From: Meandrina meandrites
Lineage: Eukaryota; Cnidaria; Anthozoa; Scleractinia; Meandrinidae
Assembly: GCA_963693305.1 (NCBI GenBank)
Contig: OY855914.1
Span: 10,755,403-10,819,402, forward strand
Direction of reading: 5' to 3'
Length of the DNA stretch: 64,000 bases
In this document: piece by piece, positions 1 through 13,586 of the stretch
Position numbering within the stretch: the stretch's first letter is position 1
How the letters are laid out: every line of letters starts with the position of its first letter
Position numbers and translations under genes: made by a program
The notes under the pieces: generated by a model
What the model was told of the DNA's origin: nothing
The model's input: only the letters and a program-made list of their open reading frames with translations
Database searches by the model: none

Positions 1-78
1 CCATTTTTTTTTTCTTTGGGTTTTTCCTTGCATGATTTTTTTTTCGGACATTTCCCTTACATGATTTTTTACACCCCT

Positions 79-103
79 CCCCCCCCCCCCCCCCCCCCCC
101 CCC
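79..103. repeat. Poly-C tract
   Basis: 25 uninterrupted C, flanked by CCCTCCCTCCC. Confidence 0.9.
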
Positions 104-1929
104 TCCCTCCCATCACGTTTCTAATGGTCCGTCCTTAAACTGTCTTGCTGGCTTACTACCTTGGGGAATATAGAGGAACCTGGGAAGGGGGCTTTTAAAA
201 GAGAAAAGCATCTTAATTAACATAGATTTTTTAGCACTCTAGCGATAGTGTCCCTATGAAAAACGTTTTGAATAAATGAACACAAGGGCACTACATCAAA
301 AAGTCACATGAGTAATTTCACCGATAGAGCAGAATTGTGCGGATGATATTTTTAAGTCGTTCTTCGCGCAGATCCATAAATGATTTTTAACCTTTGTAAA
401 CTGGTACCATAAAGTACTCTTTACATATGTCTTGATATATCGAAGATGTTATTTATTTTTAAAAGTGCATTTCGCTCAAAGTTTCAAAATAAAACGCCAA
501 ATTTTCACTCATGCAATTCTATATTGAGGCTTTTGAGTCGTTTCCATGACAATGCATATGCAAAAATGTAGCGCAAGAAAGCGCAAGCATGCAATAAGGC
601 GGCTTTGTCACAAAAACTTGTGTTTGCTTATTGTTCATTGGCCTAATCTTAATTTCCATATTCATGACATGCAGATCCGAGGTGTCGTTTGTCATCAGTC
701 AGAGAAGTTCGCTGACGGGGAGGATGTGAAGCGCTCCCTTCTTCACAAGAAGAAACTTTGAAGAAGAAACGTACATCGAAGGCAGTTTAGGGAAGCAGTT
801 CTACATCTTTTCATGTGGTAAGTTTCTATTTCTTGGCGTTTACTTCATTTTAGAGCGAAATATTTTCCGAAACAACTACTCCGAATCCAAACATGTGCGC
901 TAACTGACTCAGTTTACGTTTCGCGTCGAAGCTTTGGTGAAACGCCTAATGGCTTCAGCACTGAAGACTACAACTTGCAATAGAAAAGCAGTAACCATAT
1001 GAACCTTTTCGACAAAAGGTTGACCGTAGCTGTTTTCTGAGAATATTTCGTTCTCAACATTGTCTTGTCGAAGGGCATTTGCATTAACATTTCTCTAGCA
1101 GCTATGCTCGCTTCTTTGATATTTGATTTAACTGTTTGCTTTGTTTGTTTCTAATATTAATTCCTTGTTCCTTCTTCTACTTTTAGAGAGAAAAGTCCTC
1201 AAAGTGCAATTACAGTTGGACACGAGGAGTGCAAGAATTCAAGCATAGGAAGGCAGGAGTGAATAACACAGAGATAAGAATTGCGTTTTGATTATTTAGT
1301 TGTACTGAAACCTTTCCGATAAGAAATGGCAGTCCCATACAATGAAATTTGGCGCACCATACCAATAATTACAGAAATACAGGTCAATTGGCTGAAATGT
1401 TGTTTGCATTTGAGACAAATTGAAGCTCGGACAAAATCATGAAGGGCCTATTAAAATTCTGCCATATTTGTCGGAAAGGTTTTTCGCAGGTCTTTGAGCG
1501 ATCACTGCACAAATCACTTTCACAAAACCCGTGAATAAAATTTGTTGTCAGAATGTAGCTAGCTTTTAACAGGAAACGAAACTCGACAAAATTAGTACCT
1601 AATTGTCTTGCATCATTTCACGGGTTCAATCAAATCACTCTTATTTTTTACGGAATTAGTATTTCTTTCTTCGCCTTTGTTATGCGCTTTATCATTTGTT
1701 TAATTGTCATTTTCGTTTCCTTTTTTTTCGAAAGTTTCAAAACTGTGGTCGCTCAAGACTCGTCTGCTTTGAAAATATAACTGTTATTAGTATATTTTAA
1801 GGTGGAAATGCACGCTGAAACTAAGTTGTGTTATCAACTAGCATTTTGCAAGTATTGTTTTCACGCTGAACAATTTTAAATTGTCCTATTCTCAAAAACT
1901 TTTCAAAGGACTGATTTTTTTTAAGACCA

Positions 1930-2236
1930 GAATTGTGTATTATTGTGGGCAATGCCCTTGTCCAAAACTATTGAACGACTGGTCATGCAAAACGTTTTCA
2001 AACTTTAAAATATATATTTAACTTTTTTCTTTTAATTTGTGAGCGGAATTGTGCATGACTGAGGACAGTGTCCTTGTCCAAAATAAATAAATGACTGGTC
2101 ATGGAATTCTTTTTTTTTTTTTTCAATCTTTCATATTTTTTTTCGGAACATTTACGAAAGCAAACTTTTGTGACCAAAATTGTGTATGATTGAGGGCAAT
2201 GCCCTTGTCCAAAATTAATAGATGACTGGTCATGTA
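1930..2236. repeat. Three-copy tandem repeat, unit about 60 bp, spaced 116 and 131 bp
   Basis: Copies at 1930-1989, 2046-2105 and 2177-2236 share AATTGTG, then CAATGCCCTTGTCCAAAA or a close variant, and GACTGGTCATG. The spacers between copies are A/T-rich and diverged. Confidence 0.8.
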
Positions 2237-4217
2237 ATATAAAACTGTTTGAAATTATCCAATACCTCCATTTCATTTTTGAATAATGACTGTGAATCAA
2301 AATTGAACGCAAGAAACGAAATCAATATAAGATCACGAAGCATTCCAGAGAAGATTTCATTTCGCTTGTTTACAAACTGATTCAAATCAAATAATCTTTA
2401 GAATAAAAGTCAAATATTTGGAACAATTGCTGACATTAAAATTTAGTTTTTGGTTCTTCTTTGAATCGGTACATCAAATCAGTAGTAGATTGTGCAAATG
2501 AATATCGGCGTTCACAGTATACTTGACATGCAGAGCCACCTTAAAATAACTTGAAGAGAGAATATCAGGATTCTGAAGTGATTGCCATTTACTGAAAATA
2601 ATTTTAAAGGCAGTCATGATTTTCAAGCATTTCTTTACGGGAAAGGTTCGGTTCCAAATTCAGCGTTGTTTGGGAGGGAAGCAAATATTATGTAAAATCA
2701 ATCACTGAGAAACCTATGAATATTTTCTTGTCAATTTTCACTTTGAGGTTGTAAAGAGATTGTCTGGTTTCAATTGGGTAATAGAAATCGCCTCGAGGTA
2801 CAAATGATCGCTCGATTTGTTTTATTTGTTTTTTTTATTATTTTTGTAGGCATTTCTTTATTTCGTCTAAAATATATACCTACCGTTCGCGTTGACGCAC
2901 ATTTGGAGCCAAAATATTAACGAACAATATAGAATAGCGATACACATTGAAGTGCTTCTTGATAACCAGACATTGATCTTTAGAGCCTCGCTAAATTTAT
3001 CCGAGCTCTCGTCAAAACCAGTTTCTGAATGCTACAAAGGACAAAACGCAAAATAGAACGCGCAAATGTTTTCTGATAAAAATAAAAGTTTTAATTTTAG
3101 ATAATTTTCAATCATTTATGCGACGGTTAGGAAATCGCGTGCACGGATGCTGCGCTTAAAATTTCGAGATGATATTTTTGCTTTGTCTTGCTTGTCCTGT
3201 GTAGCAAAGCGAAACGAATGGTCTTGGTATGGCTCGATTTAATTTCTCGAAGGTAACTTGACAAGCCATAAACACTTACCCAATTGGCTTGTAATTACTC
3301 GGAATTTTTTTTTTTTTTAATCGGAGAAATATTGTGACGGACGTTGCGGGATTTGTACGTGTTTAAAATAGAACACTTTAAAACTTTAAGCGAACTTTTT
3401 TGTTTCATAATACTTATGGCTTGCCTTCGTTATCTTGTTGAAATGTATTTGCATGTCGATATCACGTTAAATAGTAATGCCTTGAACGATGGGCAGCCAG
3501 AAATCTATTCACAGAAATGAGACGAGCAGGTTAAAATTACGACAAATGTAAAGTTTCTGCAGACTTGTTTAAACGTTGAAGGTGGCGATGTTTTAGAATC
3601 GATATAGTTAAGAGGGTTGTTTAGTTGGGTCTTAAGTCACCCGGCTATTAAACTTTCTTAAATATTTCGATTTAAAAATGTTTTCATCCTCTCAATGTTG
3701 CGCAGAAACGTTGCAGTTGTAAAAATTTTAACCCACTCACCTCAATTCTGTTGATAGATTTCCGGCTGCTCGTCATTTTAGGGCTAACTATTTAACAAGT
3801 TATCGTGATAAAATACATTGTTGTACACCAATGATGTAATGCTTTGGCGGGAAAAATTCAAGGGGGTACCCCCTAAAAATGTTTGTCAAAAAAAGTTGTC
3901 AGGGGAAACGCTGTGCAAATTTTTTCAAATTTTCCCGTCAAAAGTCTTAGTATATATACGAAATTTTTTTCCAAACACCTTTTTAATGAGTTAATTGAAA
4001 TTCAATAAACTAATTAACTGTTGTAAGTAGATAATAAAAGAAAATGAATAAAATGATTGTAATAAAACACTTGTTTCTGAGTAAGTTATTGTTTGAAATA
4101 TATCATTGATTAATAAAGATTACGAAAGAAATACACACTGGAATAAAACATTGTTTTTATTTACTCTTAAATTAAGTAATTACTTGAAATATAATTCTAT
4201 TTTTTTAAAAAAAAATT

Positions 4218-4309
4218 GGCGCATGCGTATTTTGGGCGCCCAACATTGAAGTATACAACAAATAAATTACTTTTTTTAAAAAAATGGCGCATGCGTATTT
4301 TGAGCGCCC
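4218..4309. repeat. Two-copy direct repeat around GGCGCATGCGTATTTTG
   Basis: Copies at 4218-4241 and 4286-4309 differ by one base (GGGCGCCC or GAGCGCCC). Each follows a T-run/A-run, so the duplicated unit is about 68 bp. Confidence 0.7.
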
Positions 4310-5538
4310 GTATTTTTCTAAGTTTTTTGGCGGGAAAATAAAAATTTTCAACATGGGTTACAATGGAATAATTCTCAAGCCATACAACATGAATTGCATA
4401 CAAAACTATACAACAACAGTTTTAAATTACTAATTTTGCAAATAGAACTAGACAATTCTGTTCAACAAACTGAATCGAAGCATTAAAGCTGTACGAAACC
4501 GTAAAATTTTCTAGTGCTAACCCGGTTTCTCGTGGAAAATATTTTGGGTATTGATTAGTGAAAAATCCGAGCTAAAACAGTCGCTTTGATAGCTAAAACT
4601 ACGAAACTACTTTTATAAAATTGTGGCTACGGAGAAACATTGCTTTTTCGCCATGTTGAAAAGATTACAAATTATAAATTTTTGTATGAAAATCCAAATG
4701 AAAAACATTTACATAAAATTCAACAACCGAAATATTAACAGTAAACATTTTTCGCGCCGGTCGTTTTACACCGAGCAAGCGTTTCCTCGTAGCCAAAACA
4801 TCGAAAATTAAGCTGATCTAGTTTAATAAAAGCTCGCCTCTCTCTCGTAAGTGACTCTGCAAGCCCAAATGAGAACGAGGACTCTAATGAATGGGACTAT
4901 AATTTTTTGCCGTTTAAATTTTTTTCAACGCGTCAAACAATCCATTCCGACTTTGCTCAGTGTTGGAAAATATAAACTACAGTTATTTTGTTTTACGAAT
5001 AAAATTTCAAGGTACAAAGTCACTCTACAGAGACAGAGAACAAGCCTAGCTTGTACTTCAACGAAATTAATTGCAGATACTAGCTTTCTCAAGGAAAAAC
5101 AGGGCAAATATTTTGACAAACAAGACAAATTGAATTCGTGAATAAATTTTCCAAGCCCTTTAGAAAACAATTGACGCGATACACGATTTCACAGAACAAA
5201 ACCGTTCAATTTCGAAACTAAAAACAAACCTCTGAAAAACAGATGTTCGTGGGCCTAAATCGATCGATGTCCATAACTTAGCCTTTGCAATAACAGCTTT
5301 AATTAGTCTAATGAATATTTAGAAAATCCACTGCGCGAAATTCAACTTTGTCAACTGGAAGAACTTGCCGAGCAAATTTAGACATTTCCATATTAAATCT
5401 AACTATCTGTCATACTTAATCTTGTCCCTTGTTTTGTTGTTTGTTCCCCGTCAATGTAAGTCCTTCCTTTACGCTTGCCCCTTTCGGTGTATTAATTGCC
5501 TTCAGGCTACTGCTTTTATCCCATGCCTTTCTTGATCG

Positions 5539-7828
5539 TTACGTCGGAATTAATATTCCTGAAAGAAATATAAAAATATGGTTTACTAAAGACGGTTTGT
5601 AATAGTCCCTTTGTCATGACAAGCCATGACAAGCCATACCTCAAACTTTGGCATGTACATGCTTATCCAAACGAATGTACCTCTTCAAAAAACACTCGAT
5701 TTCTCAAAAAAGCGCAATACTCAGGGCCGTAGGCAGGGGGGGGGGGGGGGGGGGGGGAGGTGATGGGTGGGTCCGCACCCCTCACGCGCCGCAAAGGTCC
5801 GCTTAATCTTAGGAGAGTTAAAATGACTTTCAAAAAGTGAAAGTGGAAAAGTGGACTTCAACAACTTTATTTTTCATTTTTTTTCAAAATTTCCAGGGCA
5901 AATATAACCCTCCTAGACGATTACGTCTCCGGTACCCGCACCCGCCTAAGCAAAATCCGATCACCTTCAAAGAAATATGAAAAGATTCACCGGAATTCAA
6001 AAATATCAAATTGAATTGCATGGCGATCGAAAATGAATACCTTCAGTCGTTTCCTTTCAAAGAAAAACAGGGGTCCAAGTATTCCAAACTCAAAATATCA
6101 TTTCTCCCTAGTGATCTCCATATATTTCTTTAAAATTGCTACTGAGAATTTGTTGGTAGATCAAGGCACTATCCTCTAGTTGAAGGTTTTCTATATTCTC
6201 ATCAGCTGTCTGCTGGACCATGTATTGATTTTGCGAGGAGAAATTGCATGTTGATCTCTGGTGTTTCGATATATAAATTAAGGCTTGAGCTTTATAGGTG
6301 AGTCTTTTTTACAATATCTGTCTAATTAACACAAACGCTTCAGTTTCTGATCGAGCCCCAAAGATATCAAAATACCGTAGCGGTAGTCAGGCATGATTAT
6401 ATTAAAACTATAAATTGTTGTCACTGACTAGAAATTTGTAAAAAAAAATGGACGTTTCGGTAAAGATACTATAACCTTCTTCAGCGAAAATTTAAAAAAA
6501 ATAAATAAATAAAATATCAACACAGCTATTTTGCAGTTTTTGAAGGCCAATATCTTCTTCAATATTAAACAAAAAGATATAAAACTTTTGCCGATTTCCA
6601 TTTCTAAATCTTATATTTGGTGTCAACATGTTGAATAGCATAATTCCTTCTCTTCGCAAAGTTTCATGTTAACAAAGCAAAATGGAAACACTGACGTCAG
6701 CAAAAATTAACCTATGCATTTGGGTTGATACAAACAACTGTCCCTTACCTGGCAAAGCAAAAAGAAGAGAACCATAAAATCCAGCAAAGGCAGTCCAGAT
6801 CCGGACACGAAGTGACTGCAAGATACAAATAGGAATTAATTTCTGTCGAGAATTAATTATCTTTGCTGAACTCAACAAGCAACGAGGCGACCAAATTATA
6901 AATCAAAGGATTCTTGTCCTATCTCTTGTAACAGAGTCCTCCACATCTCTCTACCTAACATTCCAACAACATAGCATTGACTTGTGTTATAGAAGCAAAA
7001 CAAAAGCACATGATAGCGAAATTTATTTGGAATTAGTAATATTTTCCTCTCGAAGTAGGGAAATTGAAAATCTAGAGTACCTGCTGGACAAAAACACTCG
7101 TAGCAGAAAGGACAACCATGAACTCAGATGCAGAATCAAACCCGGAGCACATTGGTGACAGGGTAACGCTTACCCATACCATGGCAAGGAGTAAGGGCGG
7201 GGGTGCGAGGAGGGGAGGGAAGGGGTGTCCTTCTTATCTCCAGTATTGTATTTTCACCGAATCCTTAGAAGTTGCCCCAAGGTGGATTTTCTACAGCAAA
7301 ATGTGACACGTCTATGCTTTGAAACTTTAAAAGTTGCGAATTCTGCTATCTCGAAACCTCCGCCTCGAGAAGTTTCCAGAACGCTTTACTCCAGAGTTGT
7401 CTTTCCACCCCTCCTCCCACAGACTCTGTGCAATGCAGCTGAGCTGTCATCGAAGTTACTCCATGAAGGGGCCTTAAAATGATTTGTATTATATAGGGGT
7501 TAATGCAAACAAAGTTTAACAGTTAATTGAAAGGTAAAAACTCACCACTGTTCCTCTGTTCCTCTATCGCAACTTTAATTTATCAGGTGGCTTAGCACAG
7601 GATTACGAACCTACAAAGAAAAAACAGTGGCAATATAAGTGATACATTTCGTATAAAGACGATAAAGCAAACTGACAGTAATGTAAGCTACACCCATACA
7701 GAGAACGGAAATGATAGGATGAAAAGGAACCGCGCTTAGAACACTGAGGCGACGAAAAATAATTTATACCCAAAAGAACAAGGCAGGCCCTGAAAAGCCC
7801 CATTCAGGGAGTGGTCAATTAAGTATAC

Positions 7829-7872
<44 letters not shown>

Positions 7873-8315
7873 AGGTTAGTAGTAATACCGTACCCAATGA
7901 ACGTGCCAATGTCATCATTTAATTGTATAATATATATCAGCAAAAATATGTATGCTTGCCGACAGTGGTTGCAGGGATAAATTACAGTTCCTTGAGGTGG
8001 TATCAGATGTCATTAGGCGTGTTTATACCCAAATCCACCAAACTCTTCATAATTCCCCCCCCCCCCCCCTCCCCTCCACCTCAATACTAGAATAATAACT
8101 GTTGCCTAATAGTACAAATTTTGATTCGTTCATTATGTATTTTGAGCGCGTTATAATTGACTTCTTGCTTCTTGATGCACCAGTCTATTAGTGTTACAAA
8201 TGCCATAATAAAATACATGGCACCTATTACGGTGAATTGAGAGAGTCAAGCTACCTGAAATAATGGTGACCTCTGAAATCGCAATGCTCTAGCTATTTCC
8301 ATCATGATTTTCATC
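5539..8315 (-). CDS. Candidate small multi-exon gene, unidentified (weak)
   Basis: Three exon-like pieces have good splice signals on the minus strand. Piece 8255-8315 (TTTTCCAG acceptor, CAG/GTAGC donor) starts with an ATG after one base. Piece 6749-6815 (TTGCAG acceptor, CCAG/GTAAGG donor) encodes SLRVRIWTAFAGFYGSLLFA, a membrane-helix-like stretch. Piece 5539-5558 completes it with GILIPT and a stop. A further donor-ended piece ends at 7081 (reading VLSATSVFVQQ), and another donor lies near 9038. The pieces at 6749 and 5558 join in phase. I cannot join the upstream pieces into one frame and do not recognise the protein; it may be a short membrane protein or chance splice motifs. Confidence 0.3.
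5736..5757. repeat. Poly-G tract
   Basis: 22 consecutive G inside the candidate gene's 3' flank or intron. Confidence 0.9.
7118..7186 (-). mobile_element. Relic of a tRNA-derived SINE (same family as 36205-36382 and 47553-47724)
   Basis: On the minus strand CACCAATGTG, then CCGGGTTTGATTC and GAGTTCATG follow the box-B region of the better copies. The head is lost. Confidence 0.45.
7829..7872. repeat. (CAT)n microsatellite
   Basis: About 14 uninterrupted CAT units. Confidence 0.95.
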
Positions 8316-10404
8316 CTGGAAAAAATAAACACAAAAGTTATTTAAATTTTTTTTATTAATGAAGACATTAATTTCTTCGAGATCTAAAACGGACGTTATT
8401 AGATTTGTCAAAAATATTCATGTTAATTGGAACAGGTTGAAATTAAACATGTGAATACACTCCCGAGAGCAAAAATAAAAGGTCCTTAGAAAACTGAACG
8501 GATCCCTGATAGAATATCATTCAGGGAAAATTCAAGAAAACTTCAATGAACTGTAAGAAAGGACTAAAAGTTTCCAGAGATTTCGTGCACCTATATATAA
8601 AAAATTAAATGACAATAGCAAGTAAATCCAGCGACAGACAGTGTAACCATCTGTAAACGTTAAAACTAATGTAAAGGAGAAGTAGGGGCGAGTTGAATGG
8701 AAGAGAAATCACCGGGTTTACATAACACACTAGGTAAATCTGCTGTCGAATTTGTAACCAAATTCGTAGTAAAATACTAACAGCATATCGCTCTGTAATA
8801 TTAATTTGCTGCATAGCTATGTCAAAAAGGGTCAATCGTAGATTGGCACAGGTTTCAAGCGTGACATTCATCTTTGGTGGACAATGAATAAATGTTAATA
8901 CAAGTGCGCGTTAGCTGTTGACTTCATAAATTATATCCCTTAAGATACTTTAGCGACATTTTCCCGAAGAAAATGCTTAGCTAAATTGGAAGTTATGCTT
9001 ACAAAATATTAATTACTTTTTTTTGCACAGCTCTTACCTTTCTAAGGAGAAACAAAAATCCATTGAACGGTTCTACGTCAAAGCACGTGCTTCCAAGGTT
9101 TGTCAAGGTTTTGGTTGAAGTCGAGTTCTTGTTGAAGGTTTTTGCGCTTCCGTAACATTTCCAAACGAAAACAAATTGCAAATTGAAGGTCGTAGCAATG
9201 GGCGAGAGCAAAGGTAGATTTCCTGGATTTCTGATGCTTGAAAACTTCGGACTTGGTTGAACGTTGGACCGAAGGACACGACATGACACTTCTTTGGTGA
9301 TATGAATAATTTGCAATTTAAATTTCAAAACGTTTGCGACACGCACGGCATAGTTTTCTCATTATTTCATCGGTTTGCGTTCTCAATGAAAATAAAATGA
9401 ATACGGGAAAATAAAGGCTTCGAACAGAAAATAAGTTTTAAAGTCAAATTTTTAAAATAGTAACTAATCTTCTTAAATCATCTCTTATTTAAACTGCAAA
9501 TCAAATATTATGCTAAGGACAAGCAAGATAAACTTATTTATTAAATTCTCAACCTCGGATAATGCAATTCTAGCTTTCTGATTGGTTCACTAGATCTCGG
9601 TTATCAGCCATTATACCTGCGTTTGACCTTATATGGGAAACGAGTACGGCAAGTGCCGCTCAGTTTAAAAATTTTCCTGCGGGAAGCGAAAGTTCCATCA
9701 GAAAAATGGAAAATTTGGCGAGGTTTATAAGCTTATACAAGAAATAATCGACAGTGCCTTCCCTAAAACCACAAATACCAAAAAATGCCATGGTTGACTC
9801 AACTACGTAAAACTGAGAGGATTGATGCGAAATGTTTAGTTAAAAATACTTGTAAATGTACAACAAGAGCGACTGAACGAAGAAGAAAAGCAGCAAATAA
9901 TTTACGGGAAGACCAGAAAACTGACACAATTTCATTCAGTGTTAGACGTAAATGTGGCTCAGCACTTCAGTTAAGTTTGTTACCTTTCAATCTTGATCTT
10001 GTCCTTTTATACTTCAATAAACTTCATCGAATCTGAGTGCAATTTCGTTTCAGCATAATGTAGTAGTCTTGATGACAGCCGTGGAGCCGTAAACAAGTAC
10101 AATATGTAAACACTTGCTTCGCTCGTCTTGCACAAGGCGTATAATTTCCAGAAAAGCTATTCCTTCGGATCTTCCCGTTATCCTTAATTGTTGTCACAAT
10201 TTTCCAGGATGAAAAGACGATTTACGAGGAGATTTTCCGAGGAAAATATTCAGAAGAAAACTCTCTCGCTCGCTTTCCTCGCGTGTTTCATTCAACTCAA
10301 AAAGTGAACACCGCGCCACAAATTTTCCCGCCTCCTCAGACTATCACTTCGTTTACATCAAAATGAAATGTCCAGTTGATTTATACTAGAGAATAATTTA
10401 ATAA

Positions 10405-10485
10405 AACAATTATTCCATTCGCCCTTGTTGGATACGAGTGGTTATAGCCAACTCGTATCCAACGCGGGCTCATGGAATAATTGTT
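10405..10485. mobile_element. 81-bp fold-back MITE-like element
   Basis: The ends are perfect inverted repeats AACAATTATTCCAT and ATGGAATAATTGTT. Inside is a second perfect pair, GTTGGATACGAG and CTCGTATCCAAC, so nearly the whole unit can form one hairpin. Confidence 0.8.
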
Positions 10486-11309
10486 AAGTATACAAGATAA
10501 TCATCAAAGAAAATACAATTTGACTGATTATGTTAAAAGTCATGATAAAACTACTTATGAACGAAGCTAACCTTCTAGTAAATAAGGTTTAATTAAGATA
10601 AATTTCTAGAAAACATCTCGATAAGCCTATTCAATAGCTAGCAACAAACTAAGATCTCTTGGACTGCGAGAATTCGCTCATTTCTGGCTTTTCAATTTCT
10701 CGGAAAGAAATTAAAAAAAGACGGAGAAAATAATTTACGGCCCAAAACATCTTTCATTTTTGTACAGAGATACTTTACTCTTGGATCAACATTTCACTTC
10801 ACTCTCGTCAATCAAGAAGTAGCTTTTCTCGGGTTTTCCTTCTACATAAATAGCTAAAATTCTTAAACATTAATCCCTTTCAAAGTCGAAAGCAGACAAA
10901 CAAAAGTTTACGTGTGTTCTCTTTCAGGATCTTCTCACTAAATTCGCTATCCCTAGTAACTTATCCGCGCGGATCTAATCTCTTTATTTGGGTTGAATTC
11001 CTCATTTTGAAGCCAATCAGCAACATTTATAGGCCATATATTGAAGGGACTATGGCAGCTATATATTTTGTGCGCAATAATACAAGGGCATTCACATCTG
11101 AGTGAAGGAAGCTACGGTAACGTGAGTAAACTAAGGTAACAATTTCCAAAGAAGAACTAAAGAAAAAAAAGCTGGTTATTATTTTAACGAAATACGAATG
11201 GCAGTCCCATGTGATTCACTCGTCATGCTTGCCGGGAGAATTCTCGCTCGGTTCCAAGCTCACTCGTATAGCGCGAAGTGGCCTGGGGACAAGGATGCGA
11301 ATAGCATAC

Positions 11310-11690
11310 TTAAAGGGACACTATCACGGGCATAACTTCAAAGATTCAACAGCCCAAAAACATGTTTACACCATTGGAAACCTATTAACAGTGGTCAAGT
11401 TTTCTTAAAGTTACTATACCAGTGTACTGAAGCTAAATATGGAGTGATATCACTGTGATAACATCGGGAGCTTTTGATCGCAACTTCAAAAAGTAAGCCT
11501 AACTTTTTCAAGTTCTGCCCTCGTAGTTTTGGAAACATTTTACGGTTACCCTCTTCTTTAAAACAATTTGCTAGATATCCTTCCCTTTACGTTCTAAGAG
11601 CATTTCTTGCATGGATGAAAGTACTTAGTCATAATTTTCATGCCGTTTTACAAAAAAAGCCAAAAAATGTCCGTGACAGTGTCCCTTTAA
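11310..11690. mobile_element. TIR element (MITE), family shared with TYR4 intron
   Basis: The left end TTAAAGGGACACTATCACGG pairs with the right end CCGTGACAGTGTCCCTTTAA (19 of 20 positions). Length is 381 bp with no coding capacity. A related copy lies at 62952-63342. Confidence 0.85.
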
Positions 11691-12077
11691 AGGAGGGTCT
11701 GAAGAGGAGAAGAGACCTGAAGAAACTATATTTTGCACGAGATTTGGGACACAAAGACTGACATCACAAACAAAGAACCTCATTTGAGATTCGATGCGAA
11801 CCGACAGTAGAACCGACGAAGATAACATGTTCTTTTCAACTAAATACTCGACAAATGTGGCAAATATCGAACTTCTTATCCGAATTGTTTCAAAACGTCA
11901 CCTAGAAAGCATATGGTTTCGTTGTTACGAAATGAACGCGGGCCCAGGCAAGCGTGGGTTTTAATAACATAATGCATGTAATGCATGAATATTGAGCAAA
12001 ATAATAAATGGGAATTGAAGCACTTAAACTCGTTGAGAGCATCGAGCGAAAGATGGTGTAACCGTGCGTGCCCGCCC

Positions 12078-12140
12078 GTGTGTTGAACTCGCGCCCTCCA
12101 TGCTTTTTACCACAGTATACCAACGCATTGAGCTAACTGA
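12078..12140 (-). mobile_element. tRNA-like SINE head relic
   Basis: The minus strand reads TTAGCTCAATGCGTTGG (box A-like) and, 30 bases on, GCGAGTTCAA (box B-like). Decayed; it does not fold as a proper tRNA by eye. Confidence 0.4.
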
Positions 12141-13128
12141 ACACTTAGGTCCACAAAGCGTACATGTGTCTAGAGCGTTATGCATTATTGTATTGCGAAT
12201 TCGGGGCAGCGATTTGAGTGTAGTTTAAATAAGAGATAGAAAAAAGGAAATTATTTTTGGAACACAACCAAAATGTTTTCACCTTTTCTGTTTATATTCC
12301 ACTTAATGCTGTGTTATATGTAATTATTAACACCTTGCTTTGAGGGCAAGCAACGCACCGGAACTTCCAAATTAAAACAAAGCAACTTCAACCAGTCATG
12401 CTTGACTTTCCTTTGATTTGAATGTCCCAGAGCGGACCCTGCCCTTCAGCATGGCGGATTTTGTTAGCTCTAAATGGCCCATAACCAGGATTACTAAACA
12501 AAGGACAGCCTCAAGTTTATAATCTAATTTTTAATTAAAGTGTTTATCCAAAATCTATTACAGCTGTTGCAAACCAACATTGCGTTAGGGTATTTATTTG
12601 TGAACTAATCTGTAGAAGTATACAAACGCTTACAACTCAGTTACTATGTTTGAGAATCAATTAATCATCATAAACAGTCTTAACACATGATGCCTCGACA
12701 GAAATAAATTTATATTGGCTATGTCATGCATGTTTCCGAAATAATCTCTGTTCTAAACCTTATTACACTACTCGTTCAAGCACGTACAATTTCATTAATG
12801 TAATTAATGCACAACTATATATATTTGAAATAGACTCGTTTTGTTTGCGAATCAGTTGTGGCTTAATAACAGATAGTTTAACTTAAGATTTTCTGATATT
12901 CTCACGGCGTTTCCACTGTATTTCTAGGTTACAAATTGGAGGACTTTGTCCGTAAGAAACGCTCCTTAAAATTCTAATTTTAACCTTTGGCTTACATTTA
13001 TCCGAAGGGCGGGGTTACTTTCGTGAAAAGGGTATAAAGATGATGATATCAAACAAAATGATCTTTCATGAGCTCTTCGGATGTTAAATGAACCGTCTCT
13101 GAACATACCGAAATTTATAAAAAAAAAA

Positions 13129-13150
13129 ACAACAACAACAACAACAACAA
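13129..13150. repeat. (AAC)n microsatellite
   Basis: Seven AAC units following an A run. Confidence 0.9.
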
Positions 13151-13367
13151 AAAACAAAAGCAACTATTAGTTCTGTTCCTCTTATTCTCGCATGGTTTTC
13201 TATGGTTTTTGAGAACGAGGGGTTATCGACATTTAAGGTATATTATTAAGGACTTTAAGATCGGATTAGGAGTACGAGCTCAAGTGCGAGTAGGACGCGT
13301 ACGTCTTTCGAATTTTAATCCACTTCCCTTCTCAGAACCCTCACTACTCTCTGCTTCTCTCCAGGGT

Positions 13368-13479
13368 CCAGTGTTCAAAGGGTGGATATCACTATCCACC
13401 GGATGAATTGCTATGCAGTGGATAGCATAGGATAGTGATTTATCCGGTGGATGACGTTCTCCACCCTTTGAACAACTGG
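13368..13479. mobile_element. 112-bp fold-back MITE just past TYR1
   Basis: The ends CCAGTGTTCAAAGGGTGGA and TCCACCCTTTGAACAACTGG are inverted, and inside ATCACTATCCACCGGAT pairs with ATCCGGTGGAT. The element lies about 110 bp past the TYR1 stop, so it may be in the 3'UTR. I recall this unit as frequent in coral genomes. Confidence 0.8.
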
Positions 13480-13586
13480 AGTCAGTTGAATAGGAGAAAT
13501 GTTAAAATCGAAAGCTTGCACGCTAGGTTTCGTACGCGTCTTAACCTCGAACTGGTTCTCCGATCTGAAATGCACGTGTCCAATGT

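Larger units (their letters stand above)
1..5538. other. Non-coding left flank
   Basis: No convincing exon was found on either strand. A 25-base C run lies at 79-103. A three-copy tandem repeat lies at 1930-2236 and a two-copy GCATGCG-containing repeat at 4218-4309. An open frame at 546-761 has low-complexity, unrecognised content. Confidence 0.5.
9347..13586. other. Intergenic stretch with mobile-element relics, no gene seen
   Basis: Holds a fold-back at 10405-10485, a TIR element at 11310-11690, a SINE relic near 12078-12140, a short AAC microsatellite at 13129-13150 and a MITE at 13368-13479. No exon with similarity to a known protein was found. Confidence 0.55.

Noticed and set aside
546..761. 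71-codon frame followed by a possible donor near 818
   Set aside because: No similarity, no second exon and no signal peptide.
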